This document shows, piece after piece, positions 47,963 through 59,518 of a stretch of 64,000 nucleotides of DNA (positions are counted from its first letter, which is position 1; each line of letters opens with the position of its first letter). Below the pieces are notes generated by a model. That model saw nothing but the letters and a program-made list of their open reading frames with translations. It was not told the origin of the DNA and ran no database searches. The position numbers and the translations under genes are program-made. This stretch comes from Kingdonia uniflora (taxonomy: Eukaryota; Streptophyta; Magnoliopsida; Ranunculales; Circaeasteraceae). Where the stretch lies: assembly GCA_014058105.1 (NCBI GenBank), contig JACGCM010001123.1, forward strand, positions 310,001-374,000. The letters are read 5' to 3'.

Positions 47963-49499
47963 AGGGCAGAATAAATTCTGAGTCTCAGGGAAGGGATAAG
48001 AATGGTGCGGACTCGATTCGAGAGAATCCGTTACTCCGCTGAAGGACGATAGGCGATAAAGATCGCTGAAGTGCAGGAGAGAATTTTTAGACTATTGGAC
48101 TATGATACTGAGTTGCCAGCGAGGGAGTATCAGTTCAAAGGTTTAGATTCAATGGGCATGGAACTTAAGTATGCACGTTTTTTATATGAGGGATTTTTTC
48201 ATAAATTGGTGGTGGATCCTTCAGATCGAGAAGAGGTGGTGGGTTTGATTGCTGAAGAAGAGATCGATTTTGAGGATGCGAGGATCGCTGTAGGTTTACT
48301 TATTGGATGTGATTCCCTGGGTCATCAAGGCTATTTTAGATGTAATTATATGTGAGGTGAATAGAGCAGACTTAAAATAGGGGTGATAAAATGTAATTGT
48401 TTGAATTTGAATAATTTGAAAGAAATTGCTATTGAATAGGTCCTCTATTTTTGTGAATGTTGTTTGTGATTGCTGTGAAAAACCCATTTGAAAATATTTT
48501 GAAATTGTGTTAAGGGAGCTTTGGAAATGACGTCATTACTGCTATAAGAGTAGAAGAAGAAACACCTAGAGAGAAAGCAGGAAGTTTTTGATTTTGTCCT
48601 TTGTGCAAAAGTTGTGAAAAATTGATTGTATGTAATAGTGAGTCATCATGAATGTGGTGAGGTCAGAGGGAATTTTGGAAAAGAGAGATAAAAATTAAAT
48701 AAAATGAAAGGGAAAAGGCAATGATGGGAAGGTGTTTTAATGAAAAGGTGCAAGATGTCTGACATAGATAGTAGAAGAGATGCCTCGGTTCCAAAACTGA
48801 GGACGGCTCGTGCGAGGCTCAATAACTGTTAGCAGTTAGAGAGAGAAAATATAAATAATGCTTCATCTTCATCAATCAAATGTTTTTCAACTTCTGAAAA
48901 CTTGAAGAACAGTGAGAGAGGAAGGAAAAAAGGCAAAAATAGCATAGAAACTCGTAGAGATTTAAACAAAAGGTATTATCAGTCAAGGCGTGAGAGAGTC
49001 GCTGAAACTGGGTCGCAAAGGTGGCTATACAGCAGCGTAGTGAGGGAAGGGTTTGGCACTGCCTCAGATTCACACTCTGACATAGAAGGTTAATAGAGGA
49101 TTTGTGATGTGTATACGTGATTTTGAAGATCATTTTGTATTCAAGGAAAAGTGATAAATTACTATTTATAGTAATCTATGAAAATCTGCTTGTGATACTT
49201 ATATGAAAGATATTTGAATGTTGACGTATATTAAAAGATAATGATAGATACCTGGATCCGTATGTAGGTCAAACGTAAGGAGTGTTGTGTCGGATAAAAT
49301 CATTTCCTGTAGTTGATATGAGGAGTTTCTCTGTAAGTGAGGCATCAACCTCCAGTCGGTCGGTTGAGTCTGAGGTAGAGCATCTGGAAGTAAGGAAGAA
49401 GTAGGTGTTGATCAATTTCCAGGGCTTCTATAGGAGGTAGATGGGGTAACTATATAGATTATACCGGTAGGCAATTTAGGGGTTGTACTATAGCAACGG

Positions 49500-49980
49500 G
49501 AGATGAATATTTTTATTTATTGGCTGATTTGGCGAAGGAGAAAAGGGATAGGGGTATAGAGGAATCGATTTTTTTGGAGTATTTCGATGGAAATGTTTAG
49601 AGTGATCTTTTAGAAGGTTTTTTATGTTACCTGTCTCAGTTAGAGTATGGGTTAAGTCTTCCCCTTAGCAACCTGGCGAAAGGGATTATGAATTTCATTG
49701 AGGCATATCCCGTTCAGATGAGCGAAAACATGTGGGAGGTGATAAGTGTTTGTGAAACTTTGAATATATGGTGGGAAGAAGATGGGATAAGGAGAAGGAT
49801 ATCCTCTGAGCATGTATTACTGTTTTATGATGTAAAATACTATCTTGCAAGTGAAGGGGCATATTTCTGTGTGAGTGCAACTCGACCTCGCTTCTTCGAT
49901 CTAAACTCAGTAGGTTGACCGTGGAATGATAATATGAAATGGGTGAAGGGTGATTGCCTCCAGAGAGATGATGAAGATCC
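49500..49980 (+). pseudogene. Transposase_28-like domain exon
   Basis: LADLAKEKRDRGIEESIFLE, then LEYGLSLPLSNLAKGIMNFI, EAYPVQMSENMWEVISVCET, EGAYFCVSATRP and WNDNMKWVKGD follow the order of that family (a 'G..LPL......L......P.QL..N.W' block, then a W.K..FF-like block). Stops: TAG after FDGNV (about 49600) and TGA after LNSVG (49916). Confidence 0.6.
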
Positions 49981-51693
49981 CATGGAACTTTTGTTTAGAA
50001 CTGTAAAATAAAGTAAGTATAATAATGTAAAATATATGAGATTGATAGTTGAAATTGTATGATGTTTGCTGATGTTAATGTTTGGTGTATGACAGGTCCT
50101 AAATTGCTGGTGACAAGGAAAGAGTCATTGTTGGATATAGTTGCTCAAGAGGAGACAGAGCTTGAGGTTATACTAGAAGATCTTGGCATTAGTAGGAAAA
50201 AGTATGTTAACAACCGAGTTGATAAAGTTCTGAAATCTCAATCGAAAATGCTAATGACGAGTGCTGACGGCGGCAAGAAGAAGAAGACTGATGGGGAAAG
50301 GCGAGCGAACTTGCCTAAGGCCCCTAGAGTGGACTGCGCATTATTACCCAACATCATTACGCTGAGCTAATTAGCTTGAACGTTCCCCAAAAGGTAAATG
50401 TTGAATCGTGCTTCGGCTCCTGGGACCACGGGAAGTGGCGAGGCCGTAATAAAAAAGAAGAAGGGTTGAACCTTCTGAAACGTCGGGGGTGAAGGTCATA
50501 GAAGATCGACCTGTGGTGGAAGGTGATTGGAAAGAGGTGGGGGAAAAAGTCAGGTTGGCAGCTCTCCACGGGGAGGAATAGATGAGCAGAATGGTATGTT
50601 CATAAGCTCAATACGTATTATGATTTGCCAAATGTAATGGATTTTTGTATTATGATTGGAGTTTATCAATAAAGTCGATTCTATTTGATTTTTGCAAGCT
50701 GCTCGGCTGATGAAGGGAATATGCCTCGAGGTCGAGGAGGAGAGAGCCGAGCTGAAGAGGAAGAAGGTTGAGCTAGGAAGGAACGTAATTTGACTAAAAT
50801 TGGATTTGAGCAAGGAAGGGAAGCGGTTGGAGGCCTTGAAGCCTTCCCAAGTAGTAGAGATTAATAAGCTTTAGGTGGAGGTGAAAGTGGACTTAGAGGA
50901 GGTGGTAGCTGAGCACTACAGGTTTGGGCGTCACCTTATGTCCAAGGGTTTTCTGAAGATGGGTTGGATGCCATTAGGGCCGACACCTATGTGGAGGATG
51001 ATGATGATGAAGAGACTAAAGATGTTGTCGTTGCCATTATGGATGGGCTGGATGGTGTGTCTCCTTAGACATTGAGAGACAACCAAGGGGATAGCAACGA
51101 ACGCCCAGAGTTGAAAAATGAGAAGGTAGGATAGTGTGATAGAATTGTGATTGTATAAATATTTGGAAATTCTTGTAAACTGATTGGTTTTATTTGAGAT
51201 AGTATTCTATAGGCTAAGTTGCTTTCGTAAACCTTGTTGTAGGAACTTAAGGACATACGCCTCAGAATATGAGATTTAGAGGTTGAGGTTGCTATGGAGA
51301 GAGAAACCTCAGCTCCCCTGTTGTCTTCACAAGCAGAGCTGTAGGTTAGAATAGAGCAAGAAATATTTGATTTGTATGTTTCATTAATATAAAGCTACAA
51401 AGAAGTAAATACAGTGTAGAGACGAACCAAAACCCGTTATCGATTTAGGTACAAACGGTACTGGAATGGTGCACATAAAAGATGTTATTTGGCAAACAAA
51501 AATACAGAGAATGTGTACCTTAGGCTTGGAAGTATATGTTATGGAGCATCCATTCGAGATTGTACTTTGACCTTAAGTTTATAAGTAGTTTACACAGTAG
51601 ATGTCATAAAATAGATATCTTGTTAAAAATGAGTCATATGTAACGATTGAGTGTTATGAATCGAACTTGATATAATGTAACTGTCATGTACAG

Positions 51694-52822
51694 GTCGAAT
51701 TGGAGTTAGCTCGCCAATGTAACCAAGAGTTTGTATATGAGTTTGATAGGATGAGAAAGGTGAATGAAGACAGAGAAGATCAACATGTGAAGGTACACTT
51801 CAAGATTGTTGAGGCAACACAGACTGCTGTTGACCTAACTCAGCAGATTAAGGAGAAGGATGCTGAAATTGAGAAAGGGCAAAAAGAGCTCGAGGAGTTA
51901 AAAGAACATGCAGCGAAACTCAAAAGCCAGAATAATGCATTGGTGGTAAAGAGCAGGGAGGCTGACATGACCCGTTACCGTATACATACTTTAGAAAGAT
52001 CAGAGGAAGGTTTAAATCGGACGATGGCTGGTTTGAGAGATGATTTGGCCAGGAAAGCGCATGAGCAAGAGAAAATTTGGTCTGATCTGGCGATTAGTAA
52101 GAGCGAGCTAGAGCGATTGAAGTAGAAGTTAGTTGATAAAGATAACGAGTTAAAGGAAGCTCGAGACGATCTATCAGCATCTGAAGTTGCAGCAGAATAA
52201 TTGACTACAACTTTCTCTGCAAAAGATATGGAGTTTAGGATGGTACAACGCAAATGTAATGAGTTGAATGAGAGAGTGACTCAATTAAAGACTGATCTGG
52301 AGTACACCAATTTACGTGTCAGAAACGCCGAGGCTGGGGAGTGCGCGAAGAAGAATACAAATGATACCAAAATTTCTCTTGGTCCAGGGGATGCTATTAG
52401 TTTATCAGCTCGAATAAGGGATCTGGAGGGGAATGTTGCTTGAATTTAAGGACATATGCGCAAAGGAGTTAAGCAACTCCGGGAGTGTCAAATAAAGCTG
52501 GACGCTGCTCTTAGCAGGGAAAAGGGTTAGAATGTATTATCAGAGGGAAGGAGATTGCGATAAAAGATAAAGAGGAATTGTTAAAGGAAATTCCAGATGT
52601 GGAAGAACTGAACAAGGAGTTCGAGATACTTTGTGCTCAAGTGGTTGATTTGGAGGCGTCTAATCAAGTTGAGTCAGCTAAGGCTGATAAAAAATCTGCA
52701 GAGAACATTGCTTTTACAGATCAAATAGACAAAGAAATGGAGAGTCAAAAAGTACGGTACAAGAAATTAGAAGATCGCCTTCAGAGGTCGAGGACAATTT
52801 TTTCCCACTCAGTTGTAACTTA
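51694..52822 (+). pseudogene. Coiled-coil C-terminal region of the antisense gene
   Basis: After the acceptor TACAG the frame reads VELELARQCNQEFVYEFDRM, then QQIKEKDAEIEKGQKELEEL, KLKSQNNALVVKSREADMTR and AKDMEFRMVQRKCNELNERV, a strong heptad pattern over about 250 residues. Interrupted by TAG at 52123, TAA at 52198, TGA at 52441, and later frame changes. Confidence 0.65.
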
Positions 52823-53180
52823 AACCTCACATTCAGAATTGCTGAGGGTGGTAATTGTTTATTTTGTAGAAGAATCAAAAAGACTTGAGTTAGAATTAGA
52901 TACCTTATTTGACTGTATGTCAGAAAAGGGATGTATCTGCAAGGTTGATGTAGATCGAGGAGATTGCACGAGTTCCATGGGGACAGATCTAGGCTCTCGA
53001 CCTGTTTAATTGATAGAGGAAGGCAAGATTGTTGTGACTGCTCAAGCTTGAGAATTTATGGCTAGTCGACCTCCGGTTGTAGGGGTAAGCATAGCTGACA
53101 TCCCAACAACAAAACATAATCCATTGTAGTGGTTTTGTGTAAACCTAAAAAGGAATAATTTGTTCCGCAGACTTGTTGAG

Positions 53181-53655
53181 AGATGAAAACTAGTTTTACC
53201 TTTTCTTTATCTTTTGTCTGGTTGAGCTCTTCGATTGAAACTAGTATCACCGTTGTTTTAATCTTGGAGTTGAGTAGAGTCAGTCAAACCAAGCGTAACT
53301 TGAATTTAACTGGTAGAATATTGTAAACATATTGAATGAGATGAAAACTAGTTTTACTTTTGCCTTATCTTATGTCTGGTAGAGCCCTTTGATTGAAAAT
53401 CAGTGCTACCTTGTTCTAATCGTAGGAGATTTTGTAGAGTCAGCCAAACCAAGTGTATTCTTGATTTAAATGGTAGAATGTCATAGACATATTGAAAAAG
53501 ATAAAAACTAGTTTTACCTTTGCCTTATCTTATGTCTGATAGAGTCATTTGATTGAAAACAAGTGTTACCTTGTTCTAATTACAGAAGACTTACTAGAGT
53601 CAGCCAAACTAAGTATAATCTCGATTTAACTGATATGATATCGATTGAAATCTAG
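53181..53655. repeat. About 159-bp tandem repeat, three units, between the convergent genes
   Basis: AGATRAAAACTAGTTTTAC begins at 53181, 53339 and 53499. Each unit continues TTATCTT.TGTCTG, TTTGATTGAAA and AGAGTCAGCCAAACYAAG. It lies between the 3' end of the antisense gene and the 3' end of the integrase. Confidence 0.85.
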
Positions 53656-53849
53656 TATTATCTATACTTTAATCTATTATTATCTACGAAGTACAGAGAT
53701 ATATGGGAGAAAAACTTGTAAGTTTCATTAAATTCTTAAAAAGAATGTACATTAGATGGAGATGGAAATCTCACTTCTGGAATGAAAAGTGGAGAAACTG
53801 AAATAGAGTAGTGAGGGACCTGGAAATAGAATCGTTTTAGTCGCCTAGT

Positions 53850-55110
53850 ATTCTAAGGACTTGAAATGTGGACTCTCTCTCTTCTATCATGAGGTAGTAT
53901 GATCCCAGGCCTGAGAGACCTGTATTAGGAATGGATCCTCCCAATTGTCTGCTAGTTTCCCAGCATGAGGCTTTTTACGCTGTTGAGGTATTTCTCTGAA
54001 GATGAGATCATTGATTTGGAAGGTACGGCTTCAGACTCGTTTGTTGTAAGAATTGGCCAGCATATGGCAATATCGACTTAGGTTAGCGATGATGTGTTCC
54101 CTGGTTTCAACGATCCAATTAAGGTTGCAAGCTAATTCAAACTCATTTTCCTCATCAGTTAACACGGGATCTTTGATTGGATGATGGTATTAAGAGGGAA
54201 TGACGGCTTTGGTGCCATAGGCAATGAGGAAAGGAGTGCAGCCTATCGACTGACGTGGAGTGGTACGATATGCCCATAAGACATGAGGAAGTTCTTGAAC
54301 CCAATTCCCTTTTTTCTGTGAGTGTAGCCTTTTCTTGAGTCCATCCACGATGGTTTTGTTGGTGATTTTGGCTTGGACATTGCCTTGAGGGTAGTAGGGA
54401 TTGGATGGTGAGTGAATGATGTTGTGTTGGATGAGAAAAACTGCGACTTTTTCTCTAATAAATTAGGGCCCATTATCGATATGAATTAAGTGGGGGTACC
54501 CAAACCGAGTAATGATGTGTTCCCAGATAAAAAAGATTACCTCTTCTTCTCTGGTTTGATAGAGTGGAACTAGTTCTACCTATTTTATAAAATAATTGGT
54601 AACTACGAGTAAGTGGCGGCGGTTACCTAGAGAATTAGGAAATCCGTCGACAAGATCGAGTGCCCATTTTTTGAATGGCCAAAACACTTTGCTTGCATTG
54701 AATTTGAGCGCATGGGAGCAGATCATCTTTCTATGTCACTGACATGCAACACATTTATGTGAGTACTCTTCTGCTTGTTTGCGCATGCCAGGCCTGAATA
54801 CTCCTTGTGTAATGGCTTTGTTTGCCAATGATTGACCTACGGCATGGGAGCCACAAGTCCATTCATGTAAATCGTGGAGCATCTCATCCGCTTTATGTTT
54901 GGAGAGGTACTTGTGGTAAGGCCTCGTGACGGAACAACGGCATAAGGTACCATTTTGATTGGTATAGCGCTTTGAGTTGTCTATTAGCTGTTGGCGCTCC
55001 TTTGGATCTGCTGGAAGTGGTCATTCGCATTTGTTGCTGATACCAAGATAAACTAAGAAAGGCTTTTGCCAATCATCGTCTCCCCCTTTATTGCCTCCAG
55101 TATTGATCGT
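53850..55110 (-). pseudogene. Integrase of Gypsy element B
   Basis: Minus-strand frames give the HHCC zinc region (HDLHEWTCGSHAVG, KCVACQ), core (FPNSLGNRRHLLVVTNYFIK, YPHLIHIDNGP, SNPYYPQGNVQAKITNKTIV) and tail (WVQELPHVLWAYRTTPRQS, TPFLIAYGTKAVIPS). It would insert element cDNA. The catalytic Glu site reads QAKITN, where the family normally has QAE.TN, so the Glu is replaced by Lys. There are stops as well (e.g. DNGP*FI). Inactive. Confidence 0.82.
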
Positions 55111-55164
55111 GTATGCAAAAATGTAATCAATGTTAGGGATTAAAATCACTTCGATCTGGAGATA

Positions 55165-55674
55165 TCAAACTTCTATACCTAAGACCCCGGCTAGATATGT
55201 TAAGGAATCGGTGTGCCTATTTTCTCTTCGAGGAAGATAATCGAGAGTTGCTTGTACAAACTTGCTCATCCTATCAACAATGAGGGCTACGTATTCGATT
55301 ATCTTGCCATTCATCTTGTATTGCTCAGGGTAATGGTGAACGATGAGTAGTGAATCTATGTAAACTGAGAGTTCAGGGACGCCGAGCTCGAGAGCGAGAT
55401 CGAGTCTGTGAATGAGAGCTTCGTACTTGGTAACATTGTTTGAGGCCTCAAAATCCAAGTGGATTGATTTCTCAATTCTATCGTTGGAAGGGGTAATCAA
55501 TACGATTCCAATTCCTGCGGGTCCTGCTGATCCATTTGTAAGAAGTCTCCACCCTATCCTCATAATCAATTTAGCTCGCTCATCCAATGCTTTGGGGGGC
55601 AGATCTTTTGTAGCTTCCTCTGAAAGATCAGGATCGAGCACCTCCAACTCGGGATCTTCCACTGGAAATTCCAT
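55165..55674 (-). CDS. RNase H domain of Gypsy element B (open frame, 169 residues)
   Basis: An uninterrupted frame: DPELEVLDPDLSEEATKDL linker, then GWRLLTNGSAGPAGIGIVLI, IHLDFEASNNVTKYEALIHR, and LGVPELSVYIDSLLIVHHY. RNase H removes template RNA in the particle. The family's DGS Asp is Asn here (TNGS) and the Glu of the EYEAL motif is Lys (KYEAL); the third Asp (IDS) is kept, so activity is doubtful. It is part of the polyprotein, so the Met at 55674 is not a true start. Confidence 0.78.
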   Translation of the reverse strand: MEFPVEDPELEVLDPDLSEEATKDLPPKALDERAKLIMRIGWRLLTNGSAGPAGIGIVLITPSNDRIEKSIHLDFEASNNVTKYEALIHRLDLALELGVPELSVYIDSLLIVHHYPEQYKMNGKIIEYVALIVDRMSKFVQATLDYLPRRENRHTDSLTYLAGVLGIEV

Positions 55675-55699
55675 GAGGAAATCGGCAACGGCCTACCCT

Positions 55700-57035
55700 T
55701 TTTTGGAATAATATTGTTTGAACTTGATATCTTATTCTCCCAAACTGACTGACTATTGTTGCACTCTCCTTGATTTTCCGTTCTTAGATAGAACCTCCCG
55801 AAGTGGGTAGTTCTTTATGACTTTGACTGAATGAGCTTGGAGTAGTGCTTGAGTTTCTGTAAAGTATAATAAGAGTGAGAAGAAGTTTCTCAATTTTTGA
55901 GTACCACGTTTCTTCTGGAGTAAGGGTTTTGCTGATTAAGTAGAATGGTTTCTTAATTTTTGCTTCAAGTCGAATGAAAACCGAGTTGAGAGAAGTATCT
56001 TTAACTGCTAGGAAGATAATGAGTTTCTCATTATCTATTAGGGTGCTCATGATAGGAGACTTCCTAAAATAGGTTTTGAGATCCTGAAAAGCTGTGTCGC
56101 ATTCTAATGTCCATTGACCATCTACATTTGGCTGAACTTTTCTTCGTTTGGTACAATCGCAGAGTAATAGAAACAGCCAGCGACAACGGTCTGAAGATTT
56201 TGAAATGAAATGGTTGATAGCGGCAATCTTGTCGGCAAGTTTCTGAACGTCTTTCTTCATTTTTGGAGATGGCATGTCGAGGAGAGCCCAAATCTGATCT
56301 AGATTGGCCTCAATCCCCTTCTTACTGATGAGGTGGCCTAGAAATCGACCTGAATGTATTATGAATTGATACTTATCAGGATTGAGACACATCCTATAAG
56401 ATCGAAGAATCTTGAATATTGTGTTGAGATCTAAAATGTGGTTGATGGACTATATGCTCTTGCACAAGAGATCGTTAATGTAGACTTCCACGATTTTCCT
56501 GATTAGTGCTTTGGACATAGTAGTCATTAATCATTGATAAGTTGTACCTGCATTCTTGAATCTGAAGGGCATAACTTCGATTCTGAAGGGTTGATTGTTG
56601 CAGTAAAGTCATCTTTCAGTGATGAAAGTGGTCTTTTCTTGATCATCATCCAATAGTGGAATCTGATTGTATCCTGAAGCAGAGTCCATCATAGATAGGA
56701 GTTCATGACCTGCTGTGGAATCAAGAATCTAATGAATATTGGAAAGAGGAAAACTGTCCTTTGGAATATGTTTGCTGAAATCGGTGAAATCTGCACAAAC
56801 CCAGACTTTTCCATTCTTCTTTGGGGCAACGACGATATTATCCAATCTGGATACTTGGCTTCTCGGATGAATCCCACTTTGACCAATTTCTCGATCTCCA
56901 TGTTAACTTCATCTCAAAGTTACGATGATAGGCTTCGTTATTTCTGTTTGACTGCCGCAACGTTGATGTTGATGGCCAATTTGTGACATGCCTTGGTCGG
57001 ATCGACCCCAGGCATCTCTTCGAAAGACCACGCAA
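55700..57035 (-). pseudogene. Reverse transcriptase of Gypsy element B
   Basis: Pieces in order: EIEKLVKVGFIREAKYPDWI (fingers, 56901), the box VEVYINDLLCKS (about 56496-56461), MCLNPDKYQFIIHSGRFLGH then LISKKGIEANLDQI (56392 on), and the RNase H connection. Ty3/Gypsy enzymes have Y-[IV]-D-D; here the first Asp is Asn (AAC at about 56476-56474). Also stops and frame changes. Confidence 0.8.
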
Positions 57036-57474
57036 AAACGTCTCGATTCAGTCGTAAGAACTAAATGAGATCGTCTTTTTTGTATTTAACCAGCTTAGTA
57101 CCGATAAAAGTATCTTTATTAGGTCCATCAATGTTGATGTATTTGGTGGACTCCTCCATAGAAGGTTGATCATTGGGGTGATCAGCTTGCTGTAATTGCT
57201 ATACAGTATATTTGTCAGAGGTATCTAAAATTACAGATACGGTATTTTTGCAAGCTCGAGAAATCTTTTGACTGCCCTTGATCTCATAGATACCATCGTT
57301 GTGCTTGAAGCGGAGTGCTTGATGATAGGTAGAAGGGACTGCTTCCATGTTATGAATCCAGCAATGGCCCATAATCCTGAGATAACAAAATTTAGCGTTG
57401 ATCATATAGAAGATGACGTCGATTGTAGCTGGTCCTAAAGTAATAGGTAAGATGATCTTCCCTACTCGCTCTTC

Positions 57475-57750
57475 TTAAGAACCATTGAATCCACTAATAT
57501 TGGTGTTACTTTGAATGACTTGATCGGCTAAACCTATTTGGTCGATAGTGCTCTGAAAGAGAAACTCAATACCGTTGCCAGTATCGATCATCATCGTGTG
57601 CATGACAAACTTCATTATCTTGAGTATTATGATTAATATATCATGATGCAGAAATTTGACATGGCTAGTATCGCAATCTTTGAATAATATCCAGGCGATT
57701 AAACGACTCAGGCAAAAGTTTGGCTTCTTTGTCTTAAGATGTGAGATCAC
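57475..57750 (-). pseudogene. Aspartic protease of Gypsy element B
   Basis: VMHTMMIDTGNGIEFLFQST has the Asp-Thr-Gly active site (usual DTGSSA). It is followed by ADQVIQSNTNISGFNGS. Retropepsin cleaves the Gag-Pol precursor in particles. The region to the left in the same direction (57405-57199) continues with GHCWIHNMEAVPSTYHQALR. Confidence 0.7.
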
Positions 57751-58168
57751 AGCATTCAGGTAGCCTCCTGCACTTGAATATGTTAGTTTTGGTGATTTGA
57801 TTGATTTTGATCATATTGCTGTAGTGCATATGGTAGAGATGCTTCTCCTAAGCTTTATTATAACTGCCATCCTTGTATGATTCCAGGTCGACAATATATT
57901 TAAACATTCGTCCGTCCTTTAAAATGAACTCGAGCAACTTCTGTAAAGCATAGTTATTGTCAGTAAAATGATGGTTTACCTTGTGATACATTTAGTGCGG
58001 TCGACTCTCGATTGGCTCCAATGGTTGGGATAGACGATAAGGCTTATCCTTTGAGAGGATTAGAAAAATTGTGGAGATTCGAACATTCTTTTTTGGAAGG
58101 ATTGGTTTGACTTGTGATTTTCCTTTCCAAGGGTTGTTGGGGTTTGCCTTGGCGTATTTCTAGTCACC

Positions 58169-59440
58169 CTAATTCTCCTTTGGTTTAGTGTTTCGATTTG
58201 TAGATGGACCTTTCGTGGCTAGGAATTTTTTTGTAGATTTATGTCTTTTAGACATCATCTTTTCTAGCTCGACGTAACTATTGACCTTGGTGATCATATC
58301 CTCCAAGGTCGCAGGTTTGTTGAGGAAGAGGTACTCTTTGGCTTTGCAGTCGAGTTGGAGTGCGTTGGTGAAAACAGTAATAGCTATTTTCTGATCGAAG
58401 CTATCATCTTTACGCGCGAGCTCCAAGAACTTCTTTGAAAATACCTCAAACTTCTCTCTATGTGACTGTTTGAGACTGATAAGTGAATATAAATTTTCTT
58501 CTTTGTCTTTGTTGTGAGCACACGTCTTGATGAATTTTTTCTGTAGCTGGTCGAATATGAATTAGTAGTCTTCAGGTAGAGAGTGAACCCTTAAGAACGG
58601 TTCCTCTTATAGACTTATGGCAAACAGATGGCAGAGGATGTGGTTGAGATTGGAGTACAACCCCAATGAATTACGGTATTGATGAATGTGCTCCTTTGGA
58701 TCGGTACCCTTGTATTTGCAAATTTTAGGAGTGTGGAAACCTTTCGAAATATTCATATCGAATAGTTCTTTGGCAATTGGACTTCCTTGTAACTTGGTAA
58801 GGTCATCGGTAGTACCCTAAACTTGTGCTTCGATCAGCTCCTTAATACACCGGTCCATATGCTCTTGTGTGACATAGTAACGGGTCGGTTGAGTGGCTTG
58901 ACGAAGAGGTTACGGATTATTAGTACTGGTACCTTCACTCAAATGATTTCGTACTAGAACTCGAGGCTGAGGTCTTTATTCTTCCTCTTTATGTATGGAA
59001 CATCTGTAACCTCGGCTGATCTCAAACTGAACTTTTCCCCCCAAATGCATGGATGGTTGAGGTTCATTCCAAATATTTATGGAGATAGCTTTGTTGGTGA
59101 CTCCTTGAGGTCCCAATCGTTCCCGCGCAGGGACCCAGGAGGCTTCTGGCACCTGATCGCGATCTCATGTTGGAGAAGCCTACTTAGTATTCTACAGAGC
59201 TTGCATGGCAGTCTGCATTGCTGTCATATGGTCTTCGTGTCGTTTGAGCACTGCCAAACAAGCTTGTCGCTCGACATCGAGCTCCTTCTCTCAGAGTTCT
59301 CAGTCGCAAGTTAATTGATGTTCGAGCTCGTTGTATTTCTTTGTCTCCACGTTAGGATTCCCCCGTAGCTCGGTAAGTTGTTTTAGCTCAACTTAAAGGT
59401 CGAGCTGTATTCCGGTTGTTGGTCGTCTGGAAGTGACCAT
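58169..59440 (-). pseudogene. gag of Gypsy element B, broken
   Basis: The probable start is ATG at 59440-59438 (MVTSRRPTTG), matching the start of gag in element A. Then comes a coiled coil, a linker, IAKELFDMNISKGFHTPKI, and capsid blocks ENLYSLISLKQSHREKFEVF and LELARKDDSFDQKIAITVFT, LFLNKPATLEDMITKVNSYV, and a Lys-rich end. Several stops. Confidence 0.72.
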
Positions 59441-59499
59441 GATTAAAATTTATAGTAGAGTGACTGAATGCCTTAAAATATTGTGGAAATGATTTTCTT

Positions 59500-59518
59500 T
59501 CTCACAGACGGCACCAAA
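59500..59518 (-). other. Primer-binding site of Gypsy element B
   Basis: On the minus strand TTTGGTGCCGTCTGTGAGA abuts the LTR end ..ACCATTACA. It matches the site of element A at most positions. Confidence 0.65.

Larger units (their letters stand above)
48002..52822 (+). pseudogene. Antisense gene of element B: gypsy-type Transposase_28-like plus coiled coils
   Basis: Coding blocks on the plus strand, opposite to pol: 48002-48352 (MVRTRFERIRYSAEG, stop, then EIDFEDARIAVGLLIG), 48755-49093 (MSDIDSRRDASVPKLRTARA, basic, with one TAG), about 49500-49980, 50095-50370, about 50700-51070, 51694-52441 and 52560-52822. Introns such as donor GTAAGTAT near 49984 and acceptor GACAG at 50094 separate some blocks. 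The central block resembles Pfam 'putative gypsy type transposon' (Transposase_28); the end is a long coiled coil. Function in this lineage is unknown. Several in-frame stops. Convergent with pol. Confidence 0.72.

Noticed and set aside
55412..55711. 99-codon plus-strand frame
   Set aside because: Mirror of the intact RNase H frame on the minus strand.
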